This document shows, piece after piece, positions 1-7,128 of a stretch of DNA of 11,135 bases (within the stretch, counting starts at the first letter, position 1; every line of letters begins with the position of its first letter). The notes below the pieces were generated by a model. The model made no database searches. It was not told the origin of the DNA and saw only the letters and a program-made list of their open reading frames with translations. Location: assembly GCA_945878745.1 (NCBI GenBank), contig CAMDVY010000051.1, positions 1 through 11,135 of the forward strand, read 5' to 3'. The position numbers and the translations under genes were made by a program. This DNA comes from Klebsiella pneumoniae. GTDB lineage: Bacteria; Pseudomonadota; Gammaproteobacteria; Pseudomonadales; Azotimanducaceae.

Positions 1-158
1 CGTCTTTTTCACAAACTAACGAATTGAACATGTCTCGCAAACCACTTCTGTCCATGAGCATTACCCGGGCGACCACCGTCGATGTGGCGCTGCTGGCGTG
101 TGTCCATGGCTGGGGTGGAACGGGGGACGCAGGCGGATAGTAGATCTTCCGTCCAATC
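1..158. other. Region with no confident gene; possible leader or tail of an upstream gene
   Basis: No recognisable gene. On the plus strand one frame is open from base 3 to a TAG at 138-140; the first ATG in it is at 30 and would give a 36-residue peptide (begins MSRKPLLSMS). It has no Shine-Dalgarno sequence and resembles nothing I know, so it could be a leader peptide, the tail of a gene cut by the window edge, or chance. It sits directly before the terminator at 159-197. A minus-strand open frame also spans this region, but it runs back through the terminator and into the start of the transporter gene and looks like chance. Confidence 0.3.
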
Positions 159-197
159 AAAACCCCGGCGTCCACCCAGACCCCGGGGTTTTTTTTT
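159..197 (+). terminator. Strong intrinsic terminator (or attenuator) before the MFS-DUF255 operon
   Basis: AAAACCCCGG (159-168) pairs with CCGGGGTTTT (183-192) around a 14-base loop, and an uninterrupted run of nine T follows the GC stem (189-197). This is a textbook Rho-independent terminator on the plus strand. Because it ends 37 bases before the next start codon, little room is left for a downstream promoter, so it either ends an upstream transcript or acts as an attenuator in the leader of the operon. Confidence 0.85.
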
Positions 198-234
198 GGC
201 TGCGTGAGGACTTCTGTCAGACAGGAGAGGTGAG

Positions 235-1488
235 ATGACTCGATGGATTGAACTCAATACCTGGCAGGGGCTGCAAGGCAATCTGCCCAAGTCCATGCTG
301 CTGGCTTTTTTTCAGGTATTCCTGGTGATCATTCCCATCATCGTGCCGTACTTCCAGCAGCACGGCCTGTCGATGCAACAGGTCTTTCTGACGCAGGCCT
401 GGTTTGGTGCGGTGGTCGTGATCATGGAAATTCCCAGCGGTGTGCTGGCGGATCAGTTCGGTCGAAAGAAGGCGCTGGTACTGGGCGCGTTTTTTCTGGC
501 GTGCGGCCACCTGTCACTGTTGTGGGCCGATTCATTCACGGGATTCCTGATCTTCGAGGGACTGCTGGGTATCGGAGTGAGTCTGATCTCCGGCGCTGAC
601 CTGGCACTCTTGTACGACACCGAACTTGCGCTCAATCGGGTCGATGAATCGCCACGCGCCGTAGCCAATCTGTACAGCATGCACTCGGCTTCTGAAGCCA
701 TCGCCGCGATTGCCTGTTCGTTATTGCTGCTGGTGTCGATAGACGCCGTAGTTGTGATTCAGGTGGTTGCGGGCTGTCTGCCCATGCTGATCGCGAGGAC
801 GCTGGTCGAACCCGATCACAAGGCCGGCCAGGAACATGAGCCCCTGCGGTTCGCCGAAGTGCTGAAACATCTGGTAGCCAATGGTTCAATCATGCGCTGG
901 ACCGTGTTGTCCTTGTCCTTGTGGAGCCTGACGACTTTTTTTGCCGTCTGGATTCTGCAACGGTACTGGTTTGAGAATGACGTGCCACTGACCATGTTCG
1001 GTTATCTGTGGGCAGGGTACACCGCGATTGCAGGGCTTGCCGGACGATGGGCCGTTCGGACCGAAGCTCGGCTTGGCATAACGGCTCTGCTGGTGTTGAT
1101 CGGCCTGTTACCGGTGCTTGGTTACGTCGGACTGGCAACCATGCCGCTGCTGTTTGCGCTGGTGGTGTCGGTGGTCTTTTTTATGGCTCGCGGACTAGGA
1201 CTGGTGGTGCTGCGCGATGCGCTCAATCGTCGTACGCCGTCGCACTTTCGAGCCACCGCGAACTCCATGGCCAGTTTCGGCTTTCGAGCGGCGTTTGTGG
1301 TGGCAGGACCATTGGTGGGTGCGTTCATGGACGTTACCGATATGACGGCAACACTTTGGCTGTTGGCGACTGGATCGATGGTGATTTCGTTGGGTGTGCT
1401 GGTACCGCTGTGGCTGGCGATTGCCCGGTCTGAACTTAGTCCGGCAGACGGTGTCCCAGCCAGCATGAACCATGAAGGACCTGACTGA
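235..1488 (+). CDS. MFS transporter (12-TM type), substrate unknown
   Basis: A 417-residue inner-membrane protein of the major facilitator superfamily, expected to move a small solute by proton- or solute-coupled transport. The sequence shows many hydrophobic helices and the MFS motif A loop between helices 2 and 3, GVLADQFGRKK at residues 69-79. A short charged tail follows the last helix. The start is supported by AGGAG at 223-227, seven bases before ATG. Its TGA overlaps the ATG of the next gene by one base (TGATG), which indicates one transcript and translational coupling with the exported thioredoxin-like protein. The substrate cannot be read from the sequence. The overall look is closer to drug/metabolite exporters of the MFS_1 type than to sugar porters, but that is a weak inference. 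Family assignment is firm. Confidence 0.9.
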   Translation: MTRWIELNTWQGLQGNLPKSMLLAFFQVFLVIIPIIVPYFQQHGLSMQQVFLTQAWFGAVVVIMEIPSGVLADQFGRKKALVLGAFFLACGHLSLLWADSFTGFLIFEGLLGIGVSLISGADLALLYDTELALNRVDESPRAVANLYSMHSASEAIAAIACSLLLLVSIDAVVVIQVVAGCLPMLIARTLVEPDHKAGQEHEPLRFAEVLKHLVANGSIMRWTVLSLSLWSLTTFFAVWILQRYWFENDVPLTMFGYLWAGYTAIAGLAGRWAVRTEARLGITALLVLIGLLPVLGYVGLATMPLLFALVVSVVFFMARGLGLVVLRDALNRRTPSHFRATANSMASFGFRAAFVVAGPLVGAFMDVTDMTATLWLLATGSMVISLGVLVPLWLAIARSELSPADGVPASMNHEGPD

Positions 1489-3293
1489 TGATCAAATCCG
1501 GGATTCTGGGCGCTGTGCTGTTCTGTACTTTGTTGAGTGGCTTTGCCGGCCAAGGTGTTGCATCGACAACCGGTGGGGTTGTCTGGCAGCCCTATGACGA
1601 CAGCGTTTTCGAGCGCGCCAGAGCGGAGAAGAAAATCGTCCTGCTCAACCTGGAAGCAGTCTGGTGCCACTGGTGTCATGTCATGGCAGCCCAGACCTAT
1701 TCCGACTCGCAGGTTCAAGCGCTGCTTGCCAGGCACTTCATAACCGTCAAGGTTGATCAGGATGCACGGCCGGATTTATCGACACGCTATCGGGATTGGG
1801 GGTGGCCTGCGACCATATTTCTCGATGGTGACGGCGTTGATGTGGTGAAGCGGGCGGGATTCATCGGTCCGGTCCCGTTTGCTCGTCTGTTGCAGGCCAT
1901 CGTTGCCGATCCGACACCCGAGCCTGCGTCGGCTCGGCCGGTGATCGCGAGTTATGCCGTCAGTGCGACGCTGCCGGCAGGACTTCGAGCCAGTTTGCTG
2001 CAGCGTCACGAGCAGCTGATTGATCCGGTGCTCGGTGGGTTGCGAACGGCGCAGAAACGAATTGACCGGGATGCTCTGGAATTCGCCCTGCGTGCGGCCA
2101 GTGAAGGGGATGCCGATGCTGCGCGTTATGCACGAACCACGCTCGATGCGGCGCGCGGCATTCTGGATCCGGTCTGGGGCGGCTTCTATCAGTACTCCAC
2201 CGGTGGTGGCTGGCAACAACCTCATTTTGAAAAGCTGATGCGCATCCAGGCTGCGTACCTGCGCAGTTATGCGCTGGCGTATGGCCTCTGGCGTGATCCA
2301 AAGGATCTGGCCACAGCGATGTCGATCATCACCTATGTCGATCATTTTTTAACCAGCCCTGAGGGCGTATTCAGGGTCAGCCAGGATGCCGATCTCAAGC
2401 CGGGTGAACATGCGGCCGAGTATTTTCAACTCGATGACGAAGGTCGGATGGCCGAGGGTATTCCGAGGGTGGATGAAAATCTGTACGCCCGCGAAAACGG
2501 TGTGATGATCGAGGCGCTGCTCGTGCTCTTCGAATTCACGGGAGATCGCACGTTGCTTGATCGTGCCAACCAGGCGGCCACCTGGGTTGCACGCCATCGA
2601 TTGAATGTCGACGGTGGCTTTCGACATGATGAAGAGGACCTGGATGCTCGTTATCTGGCTGACAACCTCGCCATGGCGCGCGCGTTGCTGCAATTCTATC
2701 GAGTGACTGCAGATCGACGATTCCTGCGAGCCGCGATGCACACGGCCAGCTACATGAACCGCAATTTCCGGCAATCGGGGGCGGGTGTGCTGCCGGTGAG
2801 TGGGGCGTCCGGTCCGCTCAGTCCGGTACCGGATGTTGACGACAATATCAGCTATGCGCGCTTCAATAACCTCATGTTCCACTATTCCGGAGATGCCTCG
2901 TTCCAGGATGCAGCGGAACATGCGATGCGCTTTTTGGCGACCGAGCAGGTTGCTCTTGCGGCGAGTACCGAGGTTGGCATCCTCCTCGCGGATCACGAGC
3001 TGGCCAATGATCCGCTGCACCTCACCGTGCGCGCTGGAAAACGAGCGCAGGGCGCACAGTCTCTGTTTGAGACGGCCCAGCACGTGCCGGGTTTCTACAA
3101 ACGCATCGAGTGGTGGGATGAGGCTGAAGGTCCGCTGCCTAACCCGGATGTGACCTATCCCAATTTGCCGAGACCGGCGGCCTTTGTCTGTACCAACAAG
3201 GTGTGTTCGGTGCCGTTGTTCACGCCGCAGGAGATGAGCGAGTTCGTAATTGAACACACGGCAACACAGCCGCAGGCTGCGGACCCCGTATGA
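1488..3293 (+). CDS. Exported DUF255 / YyaL-SPATA20-type thioredoxin-fold protein
   Basis: A 601-residue protein. Residues 1-26 look like a signal peptide (hydrophobic core, then GVAS before TTGG), so it probably acts in the periplasm. A thioredoxin-like DUF255 domain follows (about 33-140) with a CHWC active-site motif at C60-C63 and the cis-proline segment GWPATIF (P107). The remainder resembles the alpha/alpha-barrel (six-hairpin, epimerase-like) part of YyaL/SPATA20 proteins. A second cysteine pair, C568 and C573, sits near the C-terminus where family members also carry conserved cysteines. It is somewhat shorter than common family members (roughly 650-700 residues), and the usual N-terminal segment ahead of the thioredoxin domain is replaced by the signal peptide. 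AAGGA at 1475-1479 is the ribosome site; the ATG overlaps the stop of the MFS gene. The biochemical role of the family is not established; a redox or sugar-related activity is only suggested by its folds. Confidence 0.88.
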   Translation: MIKSGILGAVLFCTLLSGFAGQGVASTTGGVVWQPYDDSVFERARAEKKIVLLNLEAVWCHWCHVMAAQTYSDSQVQALLARHFITVKVDQDARPDLSTRYRDWGWPATIFLDGDGVDVVKRAGFIGPVPFARLLQAIVADPTPEPASARPVIASYAVSATLPAGLRASLLQRHEQLIDPVLGGLRTAQKRIDRDALEFALRAASEGDADAARYARTTLDAARGILDPVWGGFYQYSTGGGWQQPHFEKLMRIQAAYLRSYALAYGLWRDPKDLATAMSIITYVDHFLTSPEGVFRVSQDADLKPGEHAAEYFQLDDEGRMAEGIPRVDENLYARENGVMIEALLVLFEFTGDRTLLDRANQAATWVARHRLNVDGGFRHDEEDLDARYLADNLAMARALLQFYRVTADRRFLRAAMHTASYMNRNFRQSGAGVLPVSGASGPLSPVPDVDDNISYARFNNLMFHYSGDASFQDAAEHAMRFLATEQVALAASTEVGILLADHELANDPLHLTVRAGKRAQGAQSLFETAQHVPGFYKRIEWWDEAEGPLPNPDVTYPNLPRPAAFVCTNKVCSVPLFTPQEMSEFVIEHTATQPQAADPV

Positions 3294-3326
3294 CAACAGG
3301 CCAGGTTTTTCTGGCCCGTCGTTGTC
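3292..3326. terminator. Stem-loop at the end of the MFS-DUF255 operon
   Basis: GACAAC (3292-3297) pairs with GTTGTC (3321-3326), enclosing GGCCAG (3299-3304) paired with CTGGCC (3311-3316). The hairpin begins inside the stop codon of the DUF255 gene. There is no T run after it on either strand, so it is a weak intrinsic terminator at best and may instead be a transcript-stabilising 3' structure. Confidence 0.5.
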
Positions 3327-3341
3327 CCTTCAGTTCACTAG

Positions 3342-3672
3342 GGAAGGTCTGATTAACCTTGATTCGACAATAGTCGGTAGCGTTTCAGACACACCACCCA
3401 ACACAACGTCGGACAGCGCTCCCCACTGCAGCGGTGGTCTCTTTGTAGGAGCGGTCTCTGACCGCGATTGCTGGGTTAATCGAAGATCGCGATCAGGAGA
3501 TCGCTCCTACAATTGATTGAATCTGCTAACTTCATCAGTTTTGACCTTACAGTTTGATTTCCGCTGCAATCCCCGCCCGCTCCGCGCTCAATCGTTCGGA
3601 AGCTCTCAACACCCCCTTCGCACCATGTTGTGTTGCGAAATTATTGTCTAATTGAGGTTAATCGGACTTTCC
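3342..3672. mobile_element. IS5-type MITE with CTAG target-site duplication
   Basis: This 331-base segment has terminal inverted repeats. The left end (3342-3374, starting GGAAGGTCTGATTAACC) and the reverse complement of the right end (3640-3672, starting GGAAAGTCCGATTAACC) match at 27 of 33 positions. CTAG flanks both ends (3338-3341 and 3673-3676), a 4-base target duplication. Both the GGAAGGT ends and the YTAR/CTAG target fit the IS5 family, whose type member begins GGAAGGTGCGAA. The interior holds no transposase, so it is a non-autonomous element that would need an IS5-family transposase elsewhere. It carries a REP-like hairpin at 3443-3512. The right-hand target duplication contains the TAG stop codon of the quinohemoprotein gene. 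Confidence 0.82.
3443..3512. repeat. REP-like hairpin repeat, copy 1 (inside the MITE)
   Basis: TTGTAGGAGCG (3443-3453) and CGCTCCTACAA (3502-3512) are perfect inverted ends. The arms continue imperfectly through TCTC-TGA-CGCGAT on both sides to about 3468 and 3486, leaving a loop of roughly 17 bases. A second copy lies at 9010-9076. The layout resembles paired REP/BIME elements of Pseudomonas and related genomes, which are moved by REP-associated (RAYT) transposases; none is in this window. Confidence 0.8.
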
Positions 3673-5640
3673 CTAGGGTGATTCCGGCAGGCCCATCACC
3701 AACAGGAGATTGCCGGGCATGTGGTTATAGATGCCATAACCGGAGCTGATGACCACCAGTCCATCCTGAACGGTTGCTGCTGCAGCGCCGCCAAGGGATC
3801 CACCCCGCGCTGTTTCACCGGTTATCGAGGTGAAATCTTTCGTCGTATCCACGCTCAGCAGTTCGGTGCCGTTTTTGATGTTGTGCACACGCATGACACC
3901 ATCCATGCCTCCTGCGAAGACGACGTCGCCGACGACGGTCACGGCCTGCGAAATCCCCGGGTGGCAGAATTGCCGATCACCGCAGACGTTGTCAGGCGCT
4001 GCGGCATACCAGGCTTCCTCGCCAGTTGCGAGGTCGATCGCGTGCAGTCCCGGTTTCGCACTTTCGGTGTATTCGCGCCCATCAGGCATGTCGGTGATGG
4101 GCACGTAGAGCGTCTTGTCATCAGCCGCCATGCCAAAATGGACGCCGCCCTGAATGCCACCTCTGCCGACCTTTTTCTGCCACACCACTTTGCCAGTGGC
4201 TGGGTCCAGTGCGTGAACTTCACCAGACTTCTGGCCGGCGACGACCAGTTCCCTGCCGTCCGCGGCAGTAGCGAGCATCGTCCCGGCACCAAAATCGAAG
4301 TCAGGTCCGCCTTCAGGTGGACAGCTGTGGTCGTTCACGGTATCGCATGCTGTATTCCAGACATCGTTGGCAGTGGCCTGGAACGACCAGTTCACCTTGC
4401 CGGAGTCCATGTCGATCGCAAGGATTGCATCGCTGGTGAGAGTCGCCGGTGAGCTCATGTTCTCACCAGTGCCGATGTAGAGCTGGTTGCGCTTGGCGTC
4501 GATGGTTGGTGCATTCCAGACCGTGGCGCCCGAAGGCCCCATCATGTTGGTGCCAGCTCTGTTCTGACTCTGCACCACAGCTGGCGTGGGAATGGTAAAT
4601 GTCTGCCACAGAAGTTTGCCGTCAGTGATGTCATAGGCGGCAACCGAGCCACTTGCCGTGCAACACTCGTAGGTTGGGTCTGCGGCCTGACTGACTTCCA
4701 GAGAGGATACGGGGACAAACAGCTTGCCATTGTGCAAGGCCGGTGTGCCGGTGATGGTTGCATTGGGATGTGCATCAGCGCGCTGACGCCACAGCAGCTT
4801 GCCGTCGGAGGCATCAACAGCATAGGCATAACCGAGTACATCCCCGAAGTAGACGCGGGGCTTTGCCGCGGAATCGCCGGCTTCCCAGTTGTCAATGGCG
4901 ATGCCAGTACGAATTTCAGCGTTGGCTTCATACGCCCAATGCTGGCAACCGGTTTTCTGGTCGAGCGCGTACAGCCTGCCGTTGTGGCTGCCGACAAACA
5001 GAACGCCGCCGGCCAGCGTGGGTTGTGAACGTGCACGATTGGCACCGGGAAACTTCAATGACCACAGTGGTTTCAGTGACGCCACGTTGTTGGCATCGAT
5101 GCCGGCATCCGTCGTGCTGACGCGGCGGGTGTTTCGCTCACCCATGCCATTGCCCCGCAGTCTCGGTGGCTTGTTCAGATCCAGTACCGAGCCCGATGCC
5201 GAAACGGGTGTGCACGATGGCAATGCCGCCGTTTCAGCGGCGCCCAGTGCTGTGCCACCGAGGTATTCGGCAACCTGTTTCCGTTCATCGGCCGACAGCA
5301 TGGCGGCGTTGGCTTGCATGACACCCTTTTCAAGGACAGCAAGGATGGCTTCCGGGGTCATCAAGCCAATCATGTCGCGATGTGGTGCTTTTTGTACCGC
5401 GCCGTTGTGGCAGCTCGCGCAGGCCTTGTCGTAGACCAGCTTGCCTGGCATGGCGTCGCGTGCGCGTTGTGCATTGACGATGGCTTGCATGCCATCGGTG
5501 GCTGGGGCCTCCTGAGCGGTCGTGGCTTCAGCTTCAGTTGCGGCGGCAGCGGCCTCGGTGGCATCTGCGGGTTTTGATTCCTGCCCACACGCCGTGAGCA
5601 GAAACAGGAGGGCGAAGACAGTCGTGATCTTGGTTTTCAT
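3673..5640 (-). CDS. PQQ quinohemoprotein lipoprotein, cytochrome c plus beta-propeller (polyvinyl-alcohol dehydrogenase-like)
   Basis: A 655-residue protein expected to oxidise an alcohol-type substrate in the periplasm with PQQ and pass electrons to its own c-type heme. Residues 1-18 are a lipoprotein signal with lipobox LTAC (C18 lipidated). An Ala/Glu/Thr/Pro-rich linker reaches about residue 48. A cytochrome c domain follows with CASCH at C74-C77-H78. From about 185 to the end lie repeated propeller strands of the type LYALDxKTGxxxW. A vicinal cysteine pair C326-C327 (ECCT) is typical of PQQ dehydrogenases, and the segment YIGTGENMSSPATLTSDAIL strongly recalls polyvinyl-alcohol dehydrogenases. 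The start is taken at 5640 because it gives the lipoprotein signal and forms a TGATG overlap with the upstream transporter; an in-frame ATG at 5715 would destroy the signal. It ends TAG inside the target duplication of the adjacent MITE. The real substrate is unknown. Confidence 0.88.
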   Translation of the reverse strand: MKTKITTVFALLFLLTACGQESKPADATEAAAAATEAEATTAQEAPATDGMQAIVNAQRARDAMPGKLVYDKACASCHNGAVQKAPHRDMIGLMTPEAILAVLEKGVMQANAAMLSADERKQVAEYLGGTALGAAETAALPSCTPVSASGSVLDLNKPPRLRGNGMGERNTRRVSTTDAGIDANNVASLKPLWSLKFPGANRARSQPTLAGGVLFVGSHNGRLYALDQKTGCQHWAYEANAEIRTGIAIDNWEAGDSAAKPRVYFGDVLGYAYAVDASDGKLLWRQRADAHPNATITGTPALHNGKLFVPVSSLEVSQAADPTYECCTASGSVAAYDITDGKLLWQTFTIPTPAVVQSQNRAGTNMMGPSGATVWNAPTIDAKRNQLYIGTGENMSSPATLTSDAILAIDMDSGKVNWSFQATANDVWNTACDTVNDHSCPPEGGPDFDFGAGTMLATAADGRELVVAGQKSGEVHALDPATGKVVWQKKVGRGGIQGGVHFGMAADDKTLYVPITDMPDGREYTESAKPGLHAIDLATGEEAWYAAAPDNVCGDRQFCHPGISQAVTVVGDVVFAGGMDGVMRVHNIKNGTELLSVDTTKDFTSITGETARGGSLGGAAAATVQDGLVVISSGYGIYNHMPGNLLLVMGLPESP

Positions 5641-6974
5641 CAAGGTTGAGTCCGATACCAGGTTTCTGCTTCCGCCAGTGCGCGTCGGTAAGCCGGCAGA
5701 CACGCTGCCAGACACACAAAGGCGATGGTGTAGTTTGCTGCGGCAAGGATGGAAATGGCTTTGCCCAGCGCCAGTTCACTGCCAAACACGTAGTCGCTGA
5801 TGATCGCAGGCAGTGATGGCGCAAACGTGTAGGAGAGAAAGCTGACGGCGACCAGGTAGAACGCCACCATCTGCCCGCGCAGTTCATTAGGGGAGATGGC
5901 CTGCAAGGTAGTCATCATGAGGCCTGAGGGCATGGCCATGAGGAAGGTCACGGGGATCAGCAAGACAATCGCCAGTTTCGGGTCCGGCATCACCGTGAAG
6001 GCGGTCGCCGTTGGCAGCAGCGCCAGGGAAGTCCACATCACGATTCGCAGGGTTGCATCGGTGCGCCCTTTGGCTATCCATTTCCCGGCCCAGTAACCAG
6101 CCAGCACACTGCCGCTGATACCAACCACCAGCGCGATGGTCCCATAGGTGAGACCGATCTCGGTACGAGTCCAGCCGTGGTTGCGAACGTAGTATTCAAC
6201 CAGCCAGGAGAACAGCGAAAAACCCTGCGTCGAGAGGCACAGATAGGCCGTGAACATCAGGAAGAAGAGGGCGCCGCGGGATTTGATGAAGGCCCACACT
6301 TCCTTGAACGGCACTGCATCCGTGCCGGCACGGACTCGCCCCTGACGGGCCGGTTCCCGGGTTGTCATGACCAGCAGGGCAACCAGGAGCCCCGGAAATC
6401 CGACGACCAGAAACACCATCTGCCAGGAAAACACCTCGCCGAGAACAGGCAGGTGCACGTTGGGTGTGGCTTCGAGGTAGTCGATGAGGGGACCGCCCAG
6501 GATATTGGCCAAGCCCTGGCCGATGAAAGGTGACGCTGAAACGAACCCGATGGCCAGTGGCAAGCGATCGCGCGTGAACAGATCGGCAAGCGTTGAGTTG
6601 GCCGCCGGACCGAGAGTCGCTTCGCCAACACCGACACCCATCCGGGCCAGGAACAACTGCCAGTATTGACCTGCTGTGCCACACAAAGAGGTCATCACGC
6701 TCCAGCCGGCGACACCGGCCACCATGAGCTTGCGTCGATCCGCCCGGTCTGCCAGACGACCCATGGGTACAGACATGACGTTGTAAAACAGGGCAAACGC
6801 CAGACCCATGATGAGCGAGACCTGAGTGTCACTGATGCCACCCAGGTCGCGTTTGACCGGGCCGATCATGACATTGAGGATCTGACGGTCAATGAAAGAC
6901 AGGGTCGACGCCAGTGTGAGGACGAAGACGACGTACCACAGGTATCGGGTCGAATAACGTTGTTCGGTTAGCAT
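5640..6974 (-). CDS. Spinster-like MFS transporter
   Basis: A 444-residue inner-membrane transporter. The first helix ends in SFIDRQILNVM (D29-R30), motif A is GRLADRADRRK (72-82), and RMGVGVGEATLGPAANS (111-127) in helix 4 is characteristic of the Spinster-like branch of the major facilitator superfamily. Bacterial members often sit beside catabolic genes for lipids, aromatic compounds, alcohols or steroids, and proteins of this type are annotated as hexuronate- or lipid-like transporters without much proof. Its TGA shares one base with the ATG of the quinohemoprotein gene, so both are almost certainly co-transcribed and coupled; the likely job is moving the substrate or product of that enzyme. 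No Shine-Dalgarno sequence is visible before ATG 6974, but starting later would remove the first helix. Confidence 0.9.
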   Translation of the reverse strand: MLTEQRYSTRYLWYVVFVLTLASTLSFIDRQILNVMIGPVKRDLGGISDTQVSLIMGLAFALFYNVMSVPMGRLADRADRRKLMVAGVAGWSVMTSLCGTAGQYWQLFLARMGVGVGEATLGPAANSTLADLFTRDRLPLAIGFVSASPFIGQGLANILGGPLIDYLEATPNVHLPVLGEVFSWQMVFLVVGFPGLLVALLVMTTREPARQGRVRAGTDAVPFKEVWAFIKSRGALFFLMFTAYLCLSTQGFSLFSWLVEYYVRNHGWTRTEIGLTYGTIALVVGISGSVLAGYWAGKWIAKGRTDATLRIVMWTSLALLPTATAFTVMPDPKLAIVLLIPVTFLMAMPSGLMMTTLQAISPNELRGQMVAFYLVAVSFLSYTFAPSLPAIISDYVFGSELALGKAISILAAANYTIAFVCLAACLPAYRRALAEAETWYRTQP

Positions 6975-7036
6975 CGGTGAAGGGTACGGGTTTTTCTCGT
7001 GATTGCGAAGACTCGGAATTCAGCGGGGGGGTGCAC

Positions 7037-7075
7037 TGTTTTGAGGGTGTTGTTTTGAGGGTGTTGTTTTGCGGG
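7037..7075. repeat. 14-base tandem repeat in a divergent promoter region
   Basis: TGTTTTGAGGGTGT occurs twice in perfect tandem (7037-7050, 7051-7064), followed by a partial third unit TGTTTTGCGGG (7065-7075). A run of seven G lies just before it (7025-7031). It sits between the Spinster transporter and the malic enzyme genes. It may be a replication-slippage repeat or a repeated binding site; nothing else identifies it. Confidence 0.85.
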
Positions 7076-7099
7076 AGGCCAACTCGGGACGATTCTCGC

Positions 7100-7105
7100 T
7101 ATGAT
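7100..7105 (+). promoter_or_regulatory. Candidate -10 element for the malic enzyme gene
   Basis: TATGAT matches the sigma-70 -10 consensus at five of six positions and would start transcription near 7112, just before GGAGG (7116-7120). No good -35 hexamer stands 16-18 bases upstream, so an activator may be needed or the site may be fortuitous. Confidence 0.4.
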
Positions 7106-7128
7106 GCAGGTCTTCGGAGGAAAACCTG

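Noticed and set aside
214..224. Short palindrome CTGTCAGACAG near the first ribosome site
   Set aside because: The one-base loop makes it a poor RNA hairpin and there is no second copy to support an operator.
9..296. Minus-strand open frame of 95 codons over the upstream region
   Set aside because: It runs through the intrinsic terminator and into the start of the MFS gene, has no ribosome site and no family resemblance.
1122..1736. Minus-strand open frame of 204 codons
   Set aside because: It lies opposite two well supported plus-strand genes and its product is low-complexity with no known domain; it is a shadow of GC-rich coding DNA.
2349..3296. Minus-strand open frame of 315 codons opposite the DUF255 gene
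   Set aside because: Long, but antisense to a recognised protein; the translated product is Arg/His-rich without a family signature.
3342..3672. Transposase remnant inside the mobile element
   Set aside because: No frame in the interior shows IS5 transposase motifs; the segment is better explained as a non-autonomous element.
5641..5715. Upstream in-frame ATG for the quinohemoprotein gene
   Set aside because: Using it would bury the lipoprotein signal 25 residues inside the protein and extend into the transporter gene; the TGATG overlap at 5640 is a better start.
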